The notes under the pieces were generated by a model. The model saw only the letters and a list, made by a program, of their open reading frames with translations, searched no databases and was not told the origin of the DNA. Below are positions 31,910 to 41,684 of a stretch of DNA of 64,000 nt, one piece after another. Positions within the stretch are counted from its first letter, which is position 1; every line of letters begins with the position of its first letter. Made by a program: the position numbers and the translations under genes. This DNA comes from Burkholderia sp. GAS332 (GTDB taxonomy: Bacteria > Pseudomonadota > Gammaproteobacteria > Burkholderiales > Burkholderiaceae): NCBI GenBank assembly GCA_900142905.1, contig FSRV01000001.1, positions 4,154,001 to 4,218,000 on the forward strand. Reading direction: 5' to 3'.

Positions 31910-33172
31910 ATGCTGACGCTCAAACGCTTCGCCAACCCCGACGTCACACGCGCCTTCACCAATATCGTCTGGCTCGGGCTGGAGCGGCTCACGCAAATCG
32001 GCGTGGCGATCGTGATCAGCGGCATGCTGGCGCGCTACTTCGGGCCGGATACCTTCGGCAAATGGCAGTACGCGAACACGCTGCTGCTGGTGCTTTCGCC
32101 GATCACCTGGGTGTGCGGCGCGGAAATTCTGGTTCCCACTATCGTCAACCGGCCGCCGGCTCAATTGGGCACGGTGCTCGGCAGCGCCTTCACACTGCGC
32201 TTTTCGGTGTCCGTCGCAGCGCTGCTGCTTACCTGGCTCGGCATCGCGTTGCACTTCTTCGACCCGCTGGTGGGCGCCATGCTCGCCGGTCTTGCGGTGA
32301 CGATGCTGTTTCGCGAACCGTTCGTCGGCGTGATCAACGCGTGGCTGCAAAGCATGACGTACAGCAAGCCGCAGCTGCTCACCAGCATGAGCACCGCGGT
32401 GCTGAAGGCCTGCTTCGTCTATCTGCTGGTGCGCGCGGCGGCAACGCCCGCGCGCTTTGGCTGGCTGTGGGCCGCCGAATCGGCGTTGATCGGCGCGGTT
32501 CTGCTGATCTATTACATCCGCCGGCATGGCGGCAAGCTCGGCTGGCACCTCGACCGCTCGCTCTTCAAGCACTTCGCGACCGCGGGCACGGTGTTCTGGC
32601 TCGGCCTGATCTGTATGTATCTGTTCCTGAAACTGGACAGACTGATGCTCGAGCGGGCGATTTCCTTCGCCGACCTCGGCCGCTATTCCGCCGCGCAGCA
32701 GTTGAACGAAAACTGGATCACGCTCGCGCTGATGCTCGCTCAGACGATCGCGCCGGCCTTTATCTACCGCGTGCAGGACGCCGCGCAATTGCGCCGCAAC
32801 GTGTGGCGGCTCACCGCCATGACCGCCGCGCTGATGGTGAGCGGCGCGATCGTGCTGGATCTGCTGGCGGGTTTCATCATCCGCCGCGTGTTTGGGCCGG
32901 ACTTCGAAGGCGCCATCGAGATTTTCCGCTGGGCCGTGTGGCTTTCCGTGCCGGCCGGCATCGAAGCGATCGGCAATCTGATCGTGCTGAAATATCAGGC
33001 CAAATTCGTGCTGCTCTCGAAGTGGCTGCTGGCGCTGGCCGTGGCGTTCGTCGTCAATCTGCTGACGATTCCGCGGCTTGGCGCTTACGGTGCGCTGGTG
33101 GGTCTGGCGGCTGGTTATCTCGCCGCCGCATCAGTTAATCTTTATTACATTCGTTTCAAATTGCGCCCATGA
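31910..33172 (+). CDS. Oligosaccharide flippase (Wzx-like, MVF/PST family)
   Basis: About 420 residues from MLTLKRFANPDVTRAFTNIV; an ATG at 31829 would add 27 residues of atypical sequence. Some 12 membrane helices with the PST-family opening (LERLTQIGVAIVISGMLARY, FGPDTFGKWQYA) and late repeats (AVWLSVPAGIEAIGNLIVL). It probably flips an undecaprenyl-linked O-unit or core oligosaccharide. The stop overlaps the following glycosyltransferase start (ATGA). Confidence 0.85.
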   Translation: MLTLKRFANPDVTRAFTNIVWLGLERLTQIGVAIVISGMLARYFGPDTFGKWQYANTLLLVLSPITWVCGAEILVPTIVNRPPAQLGTVLGSAFTLRFSVSVAALLLTWLGIALHFFDPLVGAMLAGLAVTMLFREPFVGVINAWLQSMTYSKPQLLTSMSTAVLKACFVYLLVRAAATPARFGWLWAAESALIGAVLLIYYIRRHGGKLGWHLDRSLFKHFATAGTVFWLGLICMYLFLKLDRLMLERAISFADLGRYSAAQQLNENWITLALMLAQTIAPAFIYRVQDAAQLRRNVWRLTAMTAALMVSGAIVLDLLAGFIIRRVFGPDFEGAIEIFRWAVWLSVPAGIEAIGNLIVLKYQAKFVLLSKWLLALAVAFVVNLLTIPRLGAYGALVGLAAGYLAAASVNLYYIRFKLRP

Positions 33173-33999
33173 CGAATTCATCCGCCGCCGCGCATAGTGC
33201 CCTCGACGACGTCGCCGTCCTGATGCCCGCGTACAACGGCCAGGCCGACGTCGATCTCACGCTGGCCTCATTCAGCGAAAGCGCGCCGGTCCACGTTCTG
33301 ATCGTCGACGACGGCAGCACGCCGCCGATCGTCGCACCGGCGATCCCGAACATGGAAATCGAAGTGCTGCGTATGCCGCAGAACGGCGGCATCGAACGCG
33401 CACTGCAAACCGGCATCGATGCGCTTGCGCAGCGCGGCTTTCGCTACGCAGCACGCATCGACGCGGGCGATCGCAGCGTGCCGCAACGGCTCGCCAAACA
33501 ACGCGTGTTCATGGAATTGCATCCGCAGGTGGCCGGCCTCGGCATGTGGACGCAGGTCGTCACGCGTGAAGGCAAGCCGCTTTTCATGCTGACGCCGCCG
33601 GCCGAGCCGAATGAGATCCGGCGTCTGCGCTTCTTCCGTTCATGCCTCGCGCATCCTTCGATGATGCTGCGCATCGACGCGGTCCGTGCAGTCGGCAACT
33701 ATCGCGCGGCCTATCCCTCCGCCGAAGACCTCGATCTGTTCGTGCGTCTGATGGAGCGCTACAACTGCGCCAATCTGCCGGAGCTCGGGCTCTACTACGA
33801 ACTCAACGAAGGCGGCATTAGCGCGACCAAACGCCGCCGCCAAGTCGGCTCAACGCTGCGGCTGCAATTGCGCTACTTCAACGCCGCCAATCTGTACGAC
33901 TGGCTGGGTCTCGCCAAAAATCTGCTGCATCTCGTCACACCTTACCGCGCATTGCAACGGATCAAACGCACGTTGCTCGCGCCGCGTGCAAGCCACTGA
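33169..33999 (+). CDS. Glycosyltransferase family 2
   Basis: A 276-residue GT2 enzyme with the GT-A pattern: VAVLMPAYNGQADVDLTLAS, VLIVDDGSTPPIV, nucleotide/metal segment ARIDAGDRSVPQRLAKQ, then FFRSCLAHPSMMLR and AEDLDLFVRLM. Predicted cytoplasmic. Translationally coupled to the flippase, so probably part of the same glycan pathway; donor and acceptor unknown. Confidence 0.88.
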   Translation: MTNSSAAAHSALDDVAVLMPAYNGQADVDLTLASFSESAPVHVLIVDDGSTPPIVAPAIPNMEIEVLRMPQNGGIERALQTGIDALAQRGFRYAARIDAGDRSVPQRLAKQRVFMELHPQVAGLGMWTQVVTREGKPLFMLTPPAEPNEIRRLRFFRSCLAHPSMMLRIDAVRAVGNYRAAYPSAEDLDLFVRLMERYNCANLPELGLYYELNEGGISATKRRRQVGSTLRLQLRYFNAANLYDWLGLAKNLLHLVTPYRALQRIKRTLLAPRASH

Positions 34000-34050
34000 T
34001 TCTGTTGCCCCGTCATTCACTCCGTCATTCACCGTCGAGCCCGTTCCCGC

Positions 34051-35199
34051 ATGAAGCCTGCCTTGAAATCGACGCCCGCGCTACGCATTACACTGGTCTG
34101 TAACACCGCCTGGGCAATCTATACGTATCGGCAAGGGCTGATCCGCATGCTGGTCGGACGCGGGGTCGACGTGACGGTGCTCGCGCCGCGCGACCGCACG
34201 TTCGACCTGCTCACGGCGATGGGATGCCGCTGCATCGAATTGCCGGTGGCGTCCAAAGGCACCAATCCGCGCGACGACCTGCGCACACTTTTGTCGTTGT
34301 ATCGTTTGTATCGAAGCATTCGCCCGCATGTCGTGTTCCACTACACAATCAAGCCGAACATCTACGGCTCGGTTGCCGCGAAACTGGCGGGCGTGCAGTC
34401 GGTGGCGGTAACGACCGGGCTCGGCTACGTGTTCATCCAGCAGAGCCGCGCCGCGCAAGTGGCCAAAAAACTGTACCGTTTCGCGTTCCGCTTCCCGCGC
34501 GAAATCTGGTTTTTGAATCGCGACGACCAGGCCGCGTTCATTGAGCAGAATTTGCTGGTGCATCCCGAGCGTGCGCGTCTTTTGCATGGCGAAGGCGTCG
34601 ATCTCGAACAGTTCGCCTTCACGCCACTGCCGGAGCGGGCGGAATTCAAGTTCGTGCTGATCGGGCGGCTCTTGTGGGACAAGGGTGTGGCCGAATATGT
34701 CGAAGCCGCGCGGCGTTTGCGTGAACGTTACCCGCAGGCGCGGTTCCAATTGCTCGGGCCGGTCGGCGTCGACAACCCTAGCGCGATCACACGCGAAGAA
34801 GTGGCCGCGTGGGAGCAGGAAGGCGTCATCGAGTATCTGGGCGAGGCGCACGACGTACGGCCCTTCATCGCCGATGCAGACTGCGTCGTCCTGCCGTCCT
34901 ATCGCGAAGGCGTGCCGCGCACGCTGATGGAAGCGTCTGCGATGGGCCGGCCGATTGTGACGACGGATGTGCCCGGCTGCCGCGAGGTGGTGGCGGACGG
35001 CGTCAATGGATTGCTGTGCGAAGTGCGCAATGCAGAGAGTCTCGCGGCAAAGCTGGCGCACATGCTCGACATGAGTGGCCCCGAGCGCCGCGCAATGGCT
35101 GAACGCGGCCGACAGAAAGTCGCGCAAGAGTTCGACGAACGCGTCGTCGTCGAAACGTATAAGGACCTGGTGCAGAAAATGACGGGCGTTTTACTTTAA
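34051..35199 (+). CDS. Glycosyltransferase family 4
   Basis: A 382-residue GT-B enzyme. N-terminal LRITLVCNTAWAIYTYRQGL and RPHVVFHYTIKPNIYGSVAA, and C-terminal FKFVLIGRLLWDKGVAEYVEAA, DCVVLPSYREGVPRTLMEASAMGRPIVTTDVPGCRE (the EX7E region of GT4). Family motifs resemble N-acetylgalactosaminyl/galactosyl transferases next to galE, but the donor is not certain. galE starts 12 bp downstream. Confidence 0.88.
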   Translation: MKPALKSTPALRITLVCNTAWAIYTYRQGLIRMLVGRGVDVTVLAPRDRTFDLLTAMGCRCIELPVASKGTNPRDDLRTLLSLYRLYRSIRPHVVFHYTIKPNIYGSVAAKLAGVQSVAVTTGLGYVFIQQSRAAQVAKKLYRFAFRFPREIWFLNRDDQAAFIEQNLLVHPERARLLHGEGVDLEQFAFTPLPERAEFKFVLIGRLLWDKGVAEYVEAARRLRERYPQARFQLLGPVGVDNPSAITREEVAAWEQEGVIEYLGEAHDVRPFIADADCVVLPSYREGVPRTLMEASAMGRPIVTTDVPGCREVVADGVNGLLCEVRNAESLAAKLAHMLDMSGPERRAMAERGRQKVAQEFDERVVVETYKDLVQKMTGVLL

Positions 35200-35211
35200 C
35201 GGAGCAACAGG

Positions 35212-36234
35212 ATGAGCACGAAGGGTACGATTCTGGTAACGGGCGGTGCAGGATTTATCGGCTCGCACACATGTGTCGAACTGCTGAACGGCGGCTACGA
35301 CGTCGTGGTAATCGACAATCTCGTGAACAGCAATCGCGAATCGCTGCGGCGCGTGGAGACGATCACCGGCAAGGCCGTGAGCTTCTACGAAGCCGACGCG
35401 CGTGATGAAGCGGCGCTCAACCGTATTTTCGACGCCCACCCGATCACCGGCGCGATTCACTTTGCCGCGCTGAAGGCGGTGGGCGAATCGGTTGCCAAGC
35501 CGATCGAGTACTACAGCAATAACGTCGGCAGTTTGCTGACGCTGCTCGGCGTGATGCGCGATCGCAACGTAAAGCAGTTCGTGTTCAGCTCATCGGCGAC
35601 AGTGTATGGCGTGCCGAAGAGCTCGCCGATCGATGAATCGTTTCCGCTGTCGGCCACCAATCCTTATGGACAGTCGAAGCTGATTGCCGAGCAGGTTTTG
35701 CGTGATCTGGAAGTGGCGGATCCTTCCTGGCGGATTGCGACGCTGCGCTATTTCAATCCGGTTGGCGCGCATGAAAGCGGGTTGATTGGGGAGGATCCGG
35801 CAGGGATTCCGAATAACCTGATGCCGTATGTGGCGCAGGTCGCGGTGGGTAAGCTGGAGAAGCTGCGGGTGTTTGGCGGCGACTATGAAACGCCGGATGG
35901 CACGGGGGTGCGGGACTATATCCACGTCGTGGATCTGGCGCGCGGGCATCTGGCTGCGCTGGATGCGCTGGTTAAGCGGGATGCCAGTTTTGTGGTGAAT
36001 CTTGGGACGGGCCAGGGATATAGCGTGATCGATGTCGTGAAGGCGTTCGAGAAGGCTTCCGGGCGGCCTGTGCCTTATGAGATCGTGGCGCGGCGGCCGG
36101 GTGATGTGGCTTCGTGTTTTGCGGATCCGGCAGCGGCTTTGAATGTGCTTGGCTGGCGCGCGGAGTTTGGAATCGAGCGGATGTGTGCGGATCATTGGCG
36201 GTGGCAGGCCGGCAATCCGCACGGATTCGCCTGA
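35212..36234 (+). CDS. galE: UDP-glucose 4-epimerase
   Basis: A 340-residue extended SDR. NAD-binding TGGAGFIGSHTCVELL, substrate region [26 protein letters not shown], catalytic YGQSK (in [14 protein letters not shown]), [12 protein letters not shown] and [26 protein letters not shown] precedes the ATG. Interconverts UDP-Glc/UDP-Gal. A truncated second copy lies at 53555-54070, on the far side of the EPS block. Confidence 0.96.
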   Translation: MSTKGTILVTGGAGFIGSHTCVELLNGGYDVVVIDNLVNSNRESLRRVETITGKAVSFYEADARDEAALNRIFDAHPITGAIHFAALKAVGESVAKPIEYYSNNVGSLLTLLGVMRDRNVKQFVFSSSATVYGVPKSSPIDESFPLSATNPYGQSKLIAEQVLRDLEVADPSWRIATLRYFNPVGAHESGLIGEDPAGIPNNLMPYVAQVAVGKLEKLRVFGGDYETPDGTGVRDYIHVVDLARGHLAALDALVKRDASFVVNLGTGQGYSVIDVVKAFEKASGRPVPYEIVARRPGDVASCFADPAAALNVLGWRAEFGIERMCADHWRWQAGNPHGFA

Positions 36235-36261
36235 GTCGATTGCGGAATCGCCTGGAGCGTG

Positions 36262-36366
36262 TTAGGCACTTTGAAGTACTGGCACGGCATGAACGAGCAT
36301 GAGCATTGCGAAGACCACGAAATGAAGCCCGGCAAGGGTTTCGGGCAACCGTCTCATGCTCGGCCC
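36262..36366 (-). pseudogene. Short relic, possibly an IS transposase C-terminus
   Basis: The frame reads SGPSMRRLPETLAGLHFVVF then AMLMLVHAVPVLQSA and a stop at 36262. The phrase RLPETLAGLHFV-FA-LML resembles ends of some Burkholderia IS5-like transposases as I remember them, but I cannot confirm it. It sits exactly at the galE edge of the EPS block. Confidence 0.3.
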
Positions 36367-36373
36367 ACTTGGG

Positions 36374-37594
36374 TCACAGCTCCTCCATGCCCACACCCGA
36401 AGTGACGGGATCATTCATCACATCAGCACCCCGCAGGACCGAGCCCCTCAGGACACCGGAGATTGCTTTCTCCATTGCGCCTGCCGACAAGACCGTCCCT
36501 GCGGCGACCATCGCACGATCGATTACCGCGCGCTTCCGGTTAAATGTCTCTTTCGCGACCGCCAGCCAAGCCGCTACCGACTGTACGTCAGGGGTAGTGA
36601 CACATATCGCGTCAGCGATCTCCGCTATTCCCATTTCAGGAATCGGTGTCGATATGACAAGCCGGCCGGCCGCAACATATTCAATGACCTTGAACGGGAA
36701 AATACCGTTCGCCATCTTCTCGATGGACGAGTGGATATTGACCAGAACGTCGCATTCCGAGATCAGCCTGAACAAGGTCGGATCGTCAACCCGGCCATGG
36801 AAATGCAACCTGTCACATTCTTCTGCGAGCTTCCGAAACTCTTGGGACAATGGTCCGACACCGCAGACGGAAAAGACAAACTCATCCGAGCTCGACCTGA
36901 TGAGGTCGAGCAGCACATCGGCACCCTTTTCAATACTGAGCCCGCCGAAATATCCGACCACCACCGAGGCGTCCGCCCGCTTCGAAAACGCCGGTCGTGT
37001 TTGACACGCACTCAACAGCCCTGCCGCCACGATACCTGGACACATGACAACAGGGCACCCACTGCGCCGCCTTTCGAGCGACGACAGATTTGAGTTAACC
37101 GCGAGACACAACGCCGGCTCAGGAAGAAAATAGCGCCACGCAAAGAAATCCATAAGCGGCTTCGGATGCCACGAACGACGAGACAGCAACCAGTCTTCGA
37201 ACTCGAAGATCAGCTTCGCGCCGAATCGTCGCGTCAGTTCTCGCGCAAGCATCGATTCGAATACATACGCGTTATAAATCCACACTGCGGTCGGATTCCC
37301 CAGCGATGCAAGTTCCTCGCTCACGGCGCCAATTTCCAGCAAGTTCAATAGCTTTCCGACAGGACGCCTTGGATAGGTGCGGAGAGTAATTTCATGGATC
37401 GATGCGTCGCCGACGCGTATTCTCCGTTGCTGGCGTTTGCTCCAGCCCTTGGTCGCGTGCGCGGTATTGATAAGAACGACCTCATCTGAAAGGCGAGCAG
37501 CCAAAGACAGGAAGAATTCGATCTTCCGCGTTGCGCCCAGACCCCGCCCTTCGTTGCCTTGCACGGGATTATATGGAGCTATAAAAACCAGCAT
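36374..37594 (-). CDS. Glycosyltransferase (GT1/GT4-like)
   Basis: About 406 residues from MLVFIAPYNPVQGNEGRGLG; GGAG six bases before this ATG (37594) decides it over two upstream in-frame ATGs. GT-B fold: glycine-rich N-terminal loop, LIFEFEDWLLSRRSWHPKPL, then VVVGYFGGLSIEKGADVLLDL, SVCGVGPLSQEFRKLAEE, FPFKVIEYVAAGRLVISTPI. Leftmost gene of the leftward EPS block. The intergenic region upstream has only a poor match to the repeated EPS promoter element. Confidence 0.82.
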   Translation of the reverse strand: MLVFIAPYNPVQGNEGRGLGATRKIEFFLSLAARLSDEVVLINTAHATKGWSKRQQRRIRVGDASIHEITLRTYPRRPVGKLLNLLEIGAVSEELASLGNPTAVWIYNAYVFESMLARELTRRFGAKLIFEFEDWLLSRRSWHPKPLMDFFAWRYFLPEPALCLAVNSNLSSLERRRSGCPVVMCPGIVAAGLLSACQTRPAFSKRADASVVVGYFGGLSIEKGADVLLDLIRSSSDEFVFSVCGVGPLSQEFRKLAEECDRLHFHGRVDDPTLFRLISECDVLVNIHSSIEKMANGIFPFKVIEYVAAGRLVISTPIPEMGIAEIADAICVTTPDVQSVAAWLAVAKETFNRKRAVIDRAMVAAGTVLSAGAMEKAISGVLRGSVLRGADVMNDPVTSGVGMEEL

Positions 37595-37811
37595 GATTTT
37601 CTCCATGTAGCACTTAATTCGCACACCGAATTGTATGCAAAAAAATTGGCTTCCTTCCGGTTTTCCGATGGATCCGGTGCGAAGTCATTCGGAGGCGCTG
37701 ACTTCCCCCATATCCTTGGATGAATCAGCGCGCCTTACTTAAATGGTCCCCTAGCAATTTCGTCGGCGACTAGCGCAATTTTCTGCACATTGCCTCACAT
37801 CTTTTTTGACT

Positions 37812-40085
37812 CTATATGCGGTGGTCGGATAACCATTTCGTATGGCGATCCTGACTTATGTTTTTGCCATAGTTATAGGAATCCTCATAGCCGTTGTGAT
37901 ATCCAATCTTTCTGGATGGAACGTCCGTGAACAGAATTCCTCCAATGGATACGCCACTGTGACGCAGCCGTTTGATGGTATCTGCCATTTCCGGAATACT
38001 GTGGCGCCCATGGCGCGCCACGAGCAATGTCGTCCCCGCGAACTGTCCGATCAAACTCGCGTCCGTGACCGCGAGTACCGGTGGTGTATCAATGATGACG
38101 GCGTCATATAGCGTCGATGCCCGCCCCAGCACGTCCTTCAAGCGTGGGCTTATCAGCAGATCCGCGGGGTTTTCAGGCATCTCGCCGCGAGGGATCAAAT
38201 CGACTCCCTGCGCCACGTTCCGTATCAGGACATCCTCCACATCAGCCCCGCCCAGAAGCTCGCACAGACCCGGGTTGCGGTCCACATTGAACGAGGCATG
38301 CAGGTTTCCCTGCCGCATGTCGGCGTCGATCAGAAGCACGCGCTTACCGCCAGCCGCCATGACCGCCGCAAGGTTGACGGCCATGAACGACTTGCCGACG
38401 CCCGGACGTGACCCCGTGATCATGACAATGTTGTTCGAGGCAATGTTGTCGAACGAGTGCAAAGCGGTCCGCAGGCTTCGCATGCCTTCAATGGCGGCGT
38501 CATTCGGAGCGAGGATCGCAAGAACGTGCGGGCCGGGGACGCCGCGTCGAGCTTTCTCCTGGAGACGCAGTTGCTTGTTGCTGTGTGGAACGACAGCACA
38601 AACGCCAACCCCGAGCGCCCTCTCCATCTCGTCCGAACGCTCTACGCCGCCATACAGCGCCCGCCGAAGGAAGGCGTACGCAACGCCCGCTCCAAGTCCG
38701 ACCAAAGCAGAAAGCGCGACGACCATCTTCCATTTTGGCTTAATCGGTTTCTCTGGCGCGATCGCGTAATCCACCACTCGAACGTTGCCGGCGTGGCCAG
38801 CCTTTACAACCCGTAGTTGCTCGGCACTGTTCAGGAGATTCGTGTACAACTGCGTGTTGACTTGCACATCGCGCATCAACCGCAGTGCCGTCTGTTCCAT
38901 ATCGGGCAAGGCCGCGATGCGCTTGCTCAACGCATCCTGCTCCTGCTGCGACAAGACGATCTTCGCATTCAGGGCATCGAGTTGCGGAAAACCACCCCGA
39001 TAATGATGACTCAGGTCTTCTCGCTCTCCTAAAAGATTGTTCGTGATGTTTTCCCTATCGACCATCTGCTGCAGCAGCAAACGGCTCTCGGTGCTCAAAT
39101 CAACCGTGCCCTTACTGTTTCTAAAGGCGTTGTACCGCTCCTCCGCGCCCTCCATCTCGTGCCGCAGTTTCGGCAACTGCTCGTCAAGGAAAGAGAGTGA
39201 GTGCTCGGCGTCCGCCGATCGTCGGGCTACGTCCTGGGCTACATATTGTTCAGCGATGGCATTGACGACGTTGGCAACGAGTGTCGGATTCGTCCCGTCC
39301 AGGGAAAGGCCGACGACACCCGACTGCTTCGTTTTTTCGGAGATTACGAGCGCGTCCTGCAGGCGCTGTATTGTTTCGAGTGGCGAATCGGCGACCAGCT
39401 TAAACTCCGTGCTCGCGCGCGCCGTCAACTCGCTGATCAGCAAGCTAATTGTCTCGTGCTCCAACGACGCGGTCAATTCTTGTCCAATTCTGCCGTGTCC
39501 AAGCATCTGTCCGTCGGGGCCGATAAGATCGAATGATGCATTCGGCTGTGCAACGACCATGAATTTGCGTCCGAACAACTTTGACTTCGGTGGCAGCTTG
39601 AAGATCGACACTTTTATGTCTTCGCCGCCCCACGCAAACGAACCGAGACCAAGAAATGAATTTGCCGGTCCCACGCCGTCATAGAGTCCCGCCAGCCATC
39701 GACCAACTACTGGAAAATAACGAGGCTCGACAATGACATCCAGACCAAGCTGTGTAACGGCGCCGCCTACAACAAGACGCGAGCGGATCAGTTCCATCTC
39801 CGCGTCGGAGGTCGCCTTCGCCTTGGTGTCGAATATCGCGGCGAGCTGTCCGAGCGCCTCCTTGTCCGACGAGGCGGCCGTATCGGCGTTGGTCTCTATC
39901 TGAATCAATACATCTGCGCGATACACTGGCTGCGCGATCGTCGCATATAGCGCTCCTAGGCAAGATATTGTCAGCACGACAATGAGAATTGAACGCCACG
40001 ATTCGAGCACGACGTACAAATAATCGGACAGGAGGGTCCCCTCCGACTTCGCTGCGTCGTACGGGATTGGTGTTATGACAGCCAT
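37812..40085 (-). CDS. Wzc-like polysaccharide co-polymerase and tyrosine autokinase
   Basis: 757 residues from MAVITPIPYDAAKSEGTLLS. Wzz domain with two membrane helices (~WRSILIVVLTISCLGALYAT and ~WKMVVALSALVGLGAGVAYA), a long coiled-coil periplasmic part, and a cytoplasmic BY-kinase: Walker A GSRPGVGKSFMAVNLAAVM, A' LLIDADMRQG, Walker B AVIIDTPPVL. A Tyr cluster near the end (IGYHNGYEDSYNYGKN) is the expected autophosphorylation site. Controls EPS chain polymerisation and export. No wza or wzb partner is in the window. Its upstream region carries one copy of the repeated element. Confidence 0.93.
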   Translation of the reverse strand: MAVITPIPYDAAKSEGTLLSDYLYVVLESWRSILIVVLTISCLGALYATIAQPVYRADVLIQIETNADTAASSDKEALGQLAAIFDTKAKATSDAEMELIRSRLVVGGAVTQLGLDVIVEPRYFPVVGRWLAGLYDGVGPANSFLGLGSFAWGGEDIKVSIFKLPPKSKLFGRKFMVVAQPNASFDLIGPDGQMLGHGRIGQELTASLEHETISLLISELTARASTEFKLVADSPLETIQRLQDALVISEKTKQSGVVGLSLDGTNPTLVANVVNAIAEQYVAQDVARRSADAEHSLSFLDEQLPKLRHEMEGAEERYNAFRNSKGTVDLSTESRLLLQQMVDRENITNNLLGEREDLSHHYRGGFPQLDALNAKIVLSQQEQDALSKRIAALPDMEQTALRLMRDVQVNTQLYTNLLNSAEQLRVVKAGHAGNVRVVDYAIAPEKPIKPKWKMVVALSALVGLGAGVAYAFLRRALYGGVERSDEMERALGVGVCAVVPHSNKQLRLQEKARRGVPGPHVLAILAPNDAAIEGMRSLRTALHSFDNIASNNIVMITGSRPGVGKSFMAVNLAAVMAAGGKRVLLIDADMRQGNLHASFNVDRNPGLCELLGGADVEDVLIRNVAQGVDLIPRGEMPENPADLLISPRLKDVLGRASTLYDAVIIDTPPVLAVTDASLIGQFAGTTLLVARHGRHSIPEMADTIKRLRHSGVSIGGILFTDVPSRKIGYHNGYEDSYNYGKNISQDRHTKWLSDHRI

Positions 40086-40226
40086 AAAATTAAACTCGCT
40101 TTTCGAATTCTGGAGAACGCAACCCAGCATCAACGCATGCACCTTATCCAGCTCAGATGGACACGATATTCTCGTTGCGCCCCCGATACCTTTCCCAAGC
40201 CCAAGCCACGCAAACATCCCCTCGAA

Positions 40227-40285
40227 AGCTTAGGCATTGCAATGCACACGACCCAACGGCTGACGAATATTGGCAAGACCTTGGC
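40227..40285 (-). promoter_or_regulatory. EPS repeated promoter-like element, copy upstream of wzc-like gene
   Basis: Core 40260-40285 (+ strand CTGACGAA, then TATTGGCAAGACCTTGGC) matches the copy at 47743 in about 22 of 31 ungapped positions. A -10-like box (CTAAGCT on the - strand, 40227-40233) lies 26 nt downstream. About 140 nt ahead of the start codon. Confidence 0.6.
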
Positions 40286-40308
40286 GGTCCCGCGACACCA
40301 CCCTACGA

Positions 40309-41514
40309 CTAATCTGTAGCCGCCTGATCGTGCTGCAGCGATCCACGCGTCATCGCCGTGCGCCCCACTATGTCCACGTAGCTTTGAGCGACCCTCTCGA
40401 TATGGAACCGGTTGTTGAAACACGCCAACGCATTGAATCGCATCGCCGCTTTGGTTGCCGCCGGCGTGGACGCCCACTTTCTCAGGAGGCGGCTTACCCC
40501 CGCTTGGTCATCGCTGTCCGCGAACCCGGCTTGATCCGCGACCACCTCCTCCCAGATCGCCACCTTTTTCGTGATAAGTACAGGAACACCGCACCCAAGC
40601 GCCTCAGCAACCGAGACGCCAAAGTTCTCCTGATGCGACGGCAAAACAAGTACGTCTGCGGATCGCATCAACGACCATTTCACCGCCCCGGTAACCATGC
40701 CGGGCCAGGAAATCCCGGAGCCAATGCTGAGCTCTTCCGCTCGCATCTTCAGCATTCCCGCGAGAGCGTTATCGTCGGGGCCCGCAATGACCACCCGATA
40801 ATTCTTGCACTCACTTCCGAGATCGGAGTAAGCGCGGATCAGCAAGTCGCAGCCCTTCTTCTCGTGGATCCGTCCAATATAAAGAATGATATTTTTCCGC
40901 TCCCCGTCTTCATTTTCCAGCGCCCGATTCGCTTGTTCGCCTTCCCCAGGCTGGGCATAATCGGTGGGTGGCGGGGCAGTCCCGTATACCATCACGGCTT
41001 CCCTGGATTTGTAGAATGGGAACGCCGACTGAGCCAATACCCTTTCGCTCTCGGATGTGAAGATGACGTTCTGCGCGCCTTTGAGCAAGTGACGTTCAAC
41101 GAGCATCCAATAGGCGAGCTTCTTGACCCACTTTCCGGGGTACGCTTTATTAAACCAAGGGTCCATCATTCCATGCGGCACCACGAAATAGGGAATGCCC
41201 TGGCCGCGCAACGCGAACAGGACAGCCAGGCCGTGGAATTGCCATAGGCCGTTCACCACGACCGCGTCGTAGTCTCTCGCCGCAGTCTTCAACCACGGCA
41301 CCAGCCGGACATTCAACGAATATTTGCCACCACGATGCCCAAGACGGACGACGCTTCCGAATGCCCCGTCGTCTGCACCCGCTCCGGCCGGATCGAGGCA
41401 AACGACATCGAGACGATGCCCCACCGTCTTCAAATGTGCAGAGAGTCTCGTCAGGGCCTCAATAGGACCGCCGCTACGAGGATGTGCCGAAGCAATTACA
41501 TGAAGAATTCTCAA
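40309..41514 (-). CDS. Glycosyltransferase family 4
   Basis: A 401-residue GT-B enzyme: LRILHVIASAHPRSGGPIEA, VVVNGLWQFHG, VPHGMMDPWF, IILYIGRIHEKKGCDLLIRA, WPGMVTGAVKWSLMRSADVL, LPSHQENFGVSVAEALGCGVPV. The start codon is TTG (41514) with AGGAG seven bases ahead; no ATG gives a better start. Builds part of the EPS repeat unit; sugar unknown. The 170-bp upstream region lacks a clear copy of the repeated element. Confidence 0.87.
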   Translation of the reverse strand: MRILHVIASAHPRSGGPIEALTRLSAHLKTVGHRLDVVCLDPAGAGADDGAFGSVVRLGHRGGKYSLNVRLVPWLKTAARDYDAVVVNGLWQFHGLAVLFALRGQGIPYFVVPHGMMDPWFNKAYPGKWVKKLAYWMLVERHLLKGAQNVIFTSESERVLAQSAFPFYKSREAVMVYGTAPPPTDYAQPGEGEQANRALENEDGERKNIILYIGRIHEKKGCDLLIRAYSDLGSECKNYRVVIAGPDDNALAGMLKMRAEELSIGSGISWPGMVTGAVKWSLMRSADVLVLPSHQENFGVSVAEALGCGVPVLITKKVAIWEEVVADQAGFADSDDQAGVSRLLRKWASTPAATKAAMRFNALACFNNRFHIERVAQSYVDIVGRTAMTRGSLQHDQAATD

Positions 41515-41684
41515 GGTACACTCCTGCCTGCTTTAGTTTGTCGCGCCGTCACCGAGAACAAGTCTGCGATGCGGTCAGGCGTTCATGTCTGCGTTGAGTT
41601 GGTCGCCACTAACGGCATCAGCAACCAATCGACTGACTTCATATCGGCCCGATGCGGTTACGGCAGAAGGTCAGCCAGTGGGCG

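Noticed and set aside
37631..37686. Copy of the EPS element upstream of the leftmost EPS glycosyltransferase
   Set aside because: A TTGTATG followed by CCGATGGATCCGGTG matches about 11 of 26 core positions; too weak to count.
41515..41684. Another copy of the EPS element upstream of the GT4 gene at 40309
   Set aside because: The best alignment around 41549-41607 matches only about 6 of 21 core positions and has no -10-like box at the right distance.
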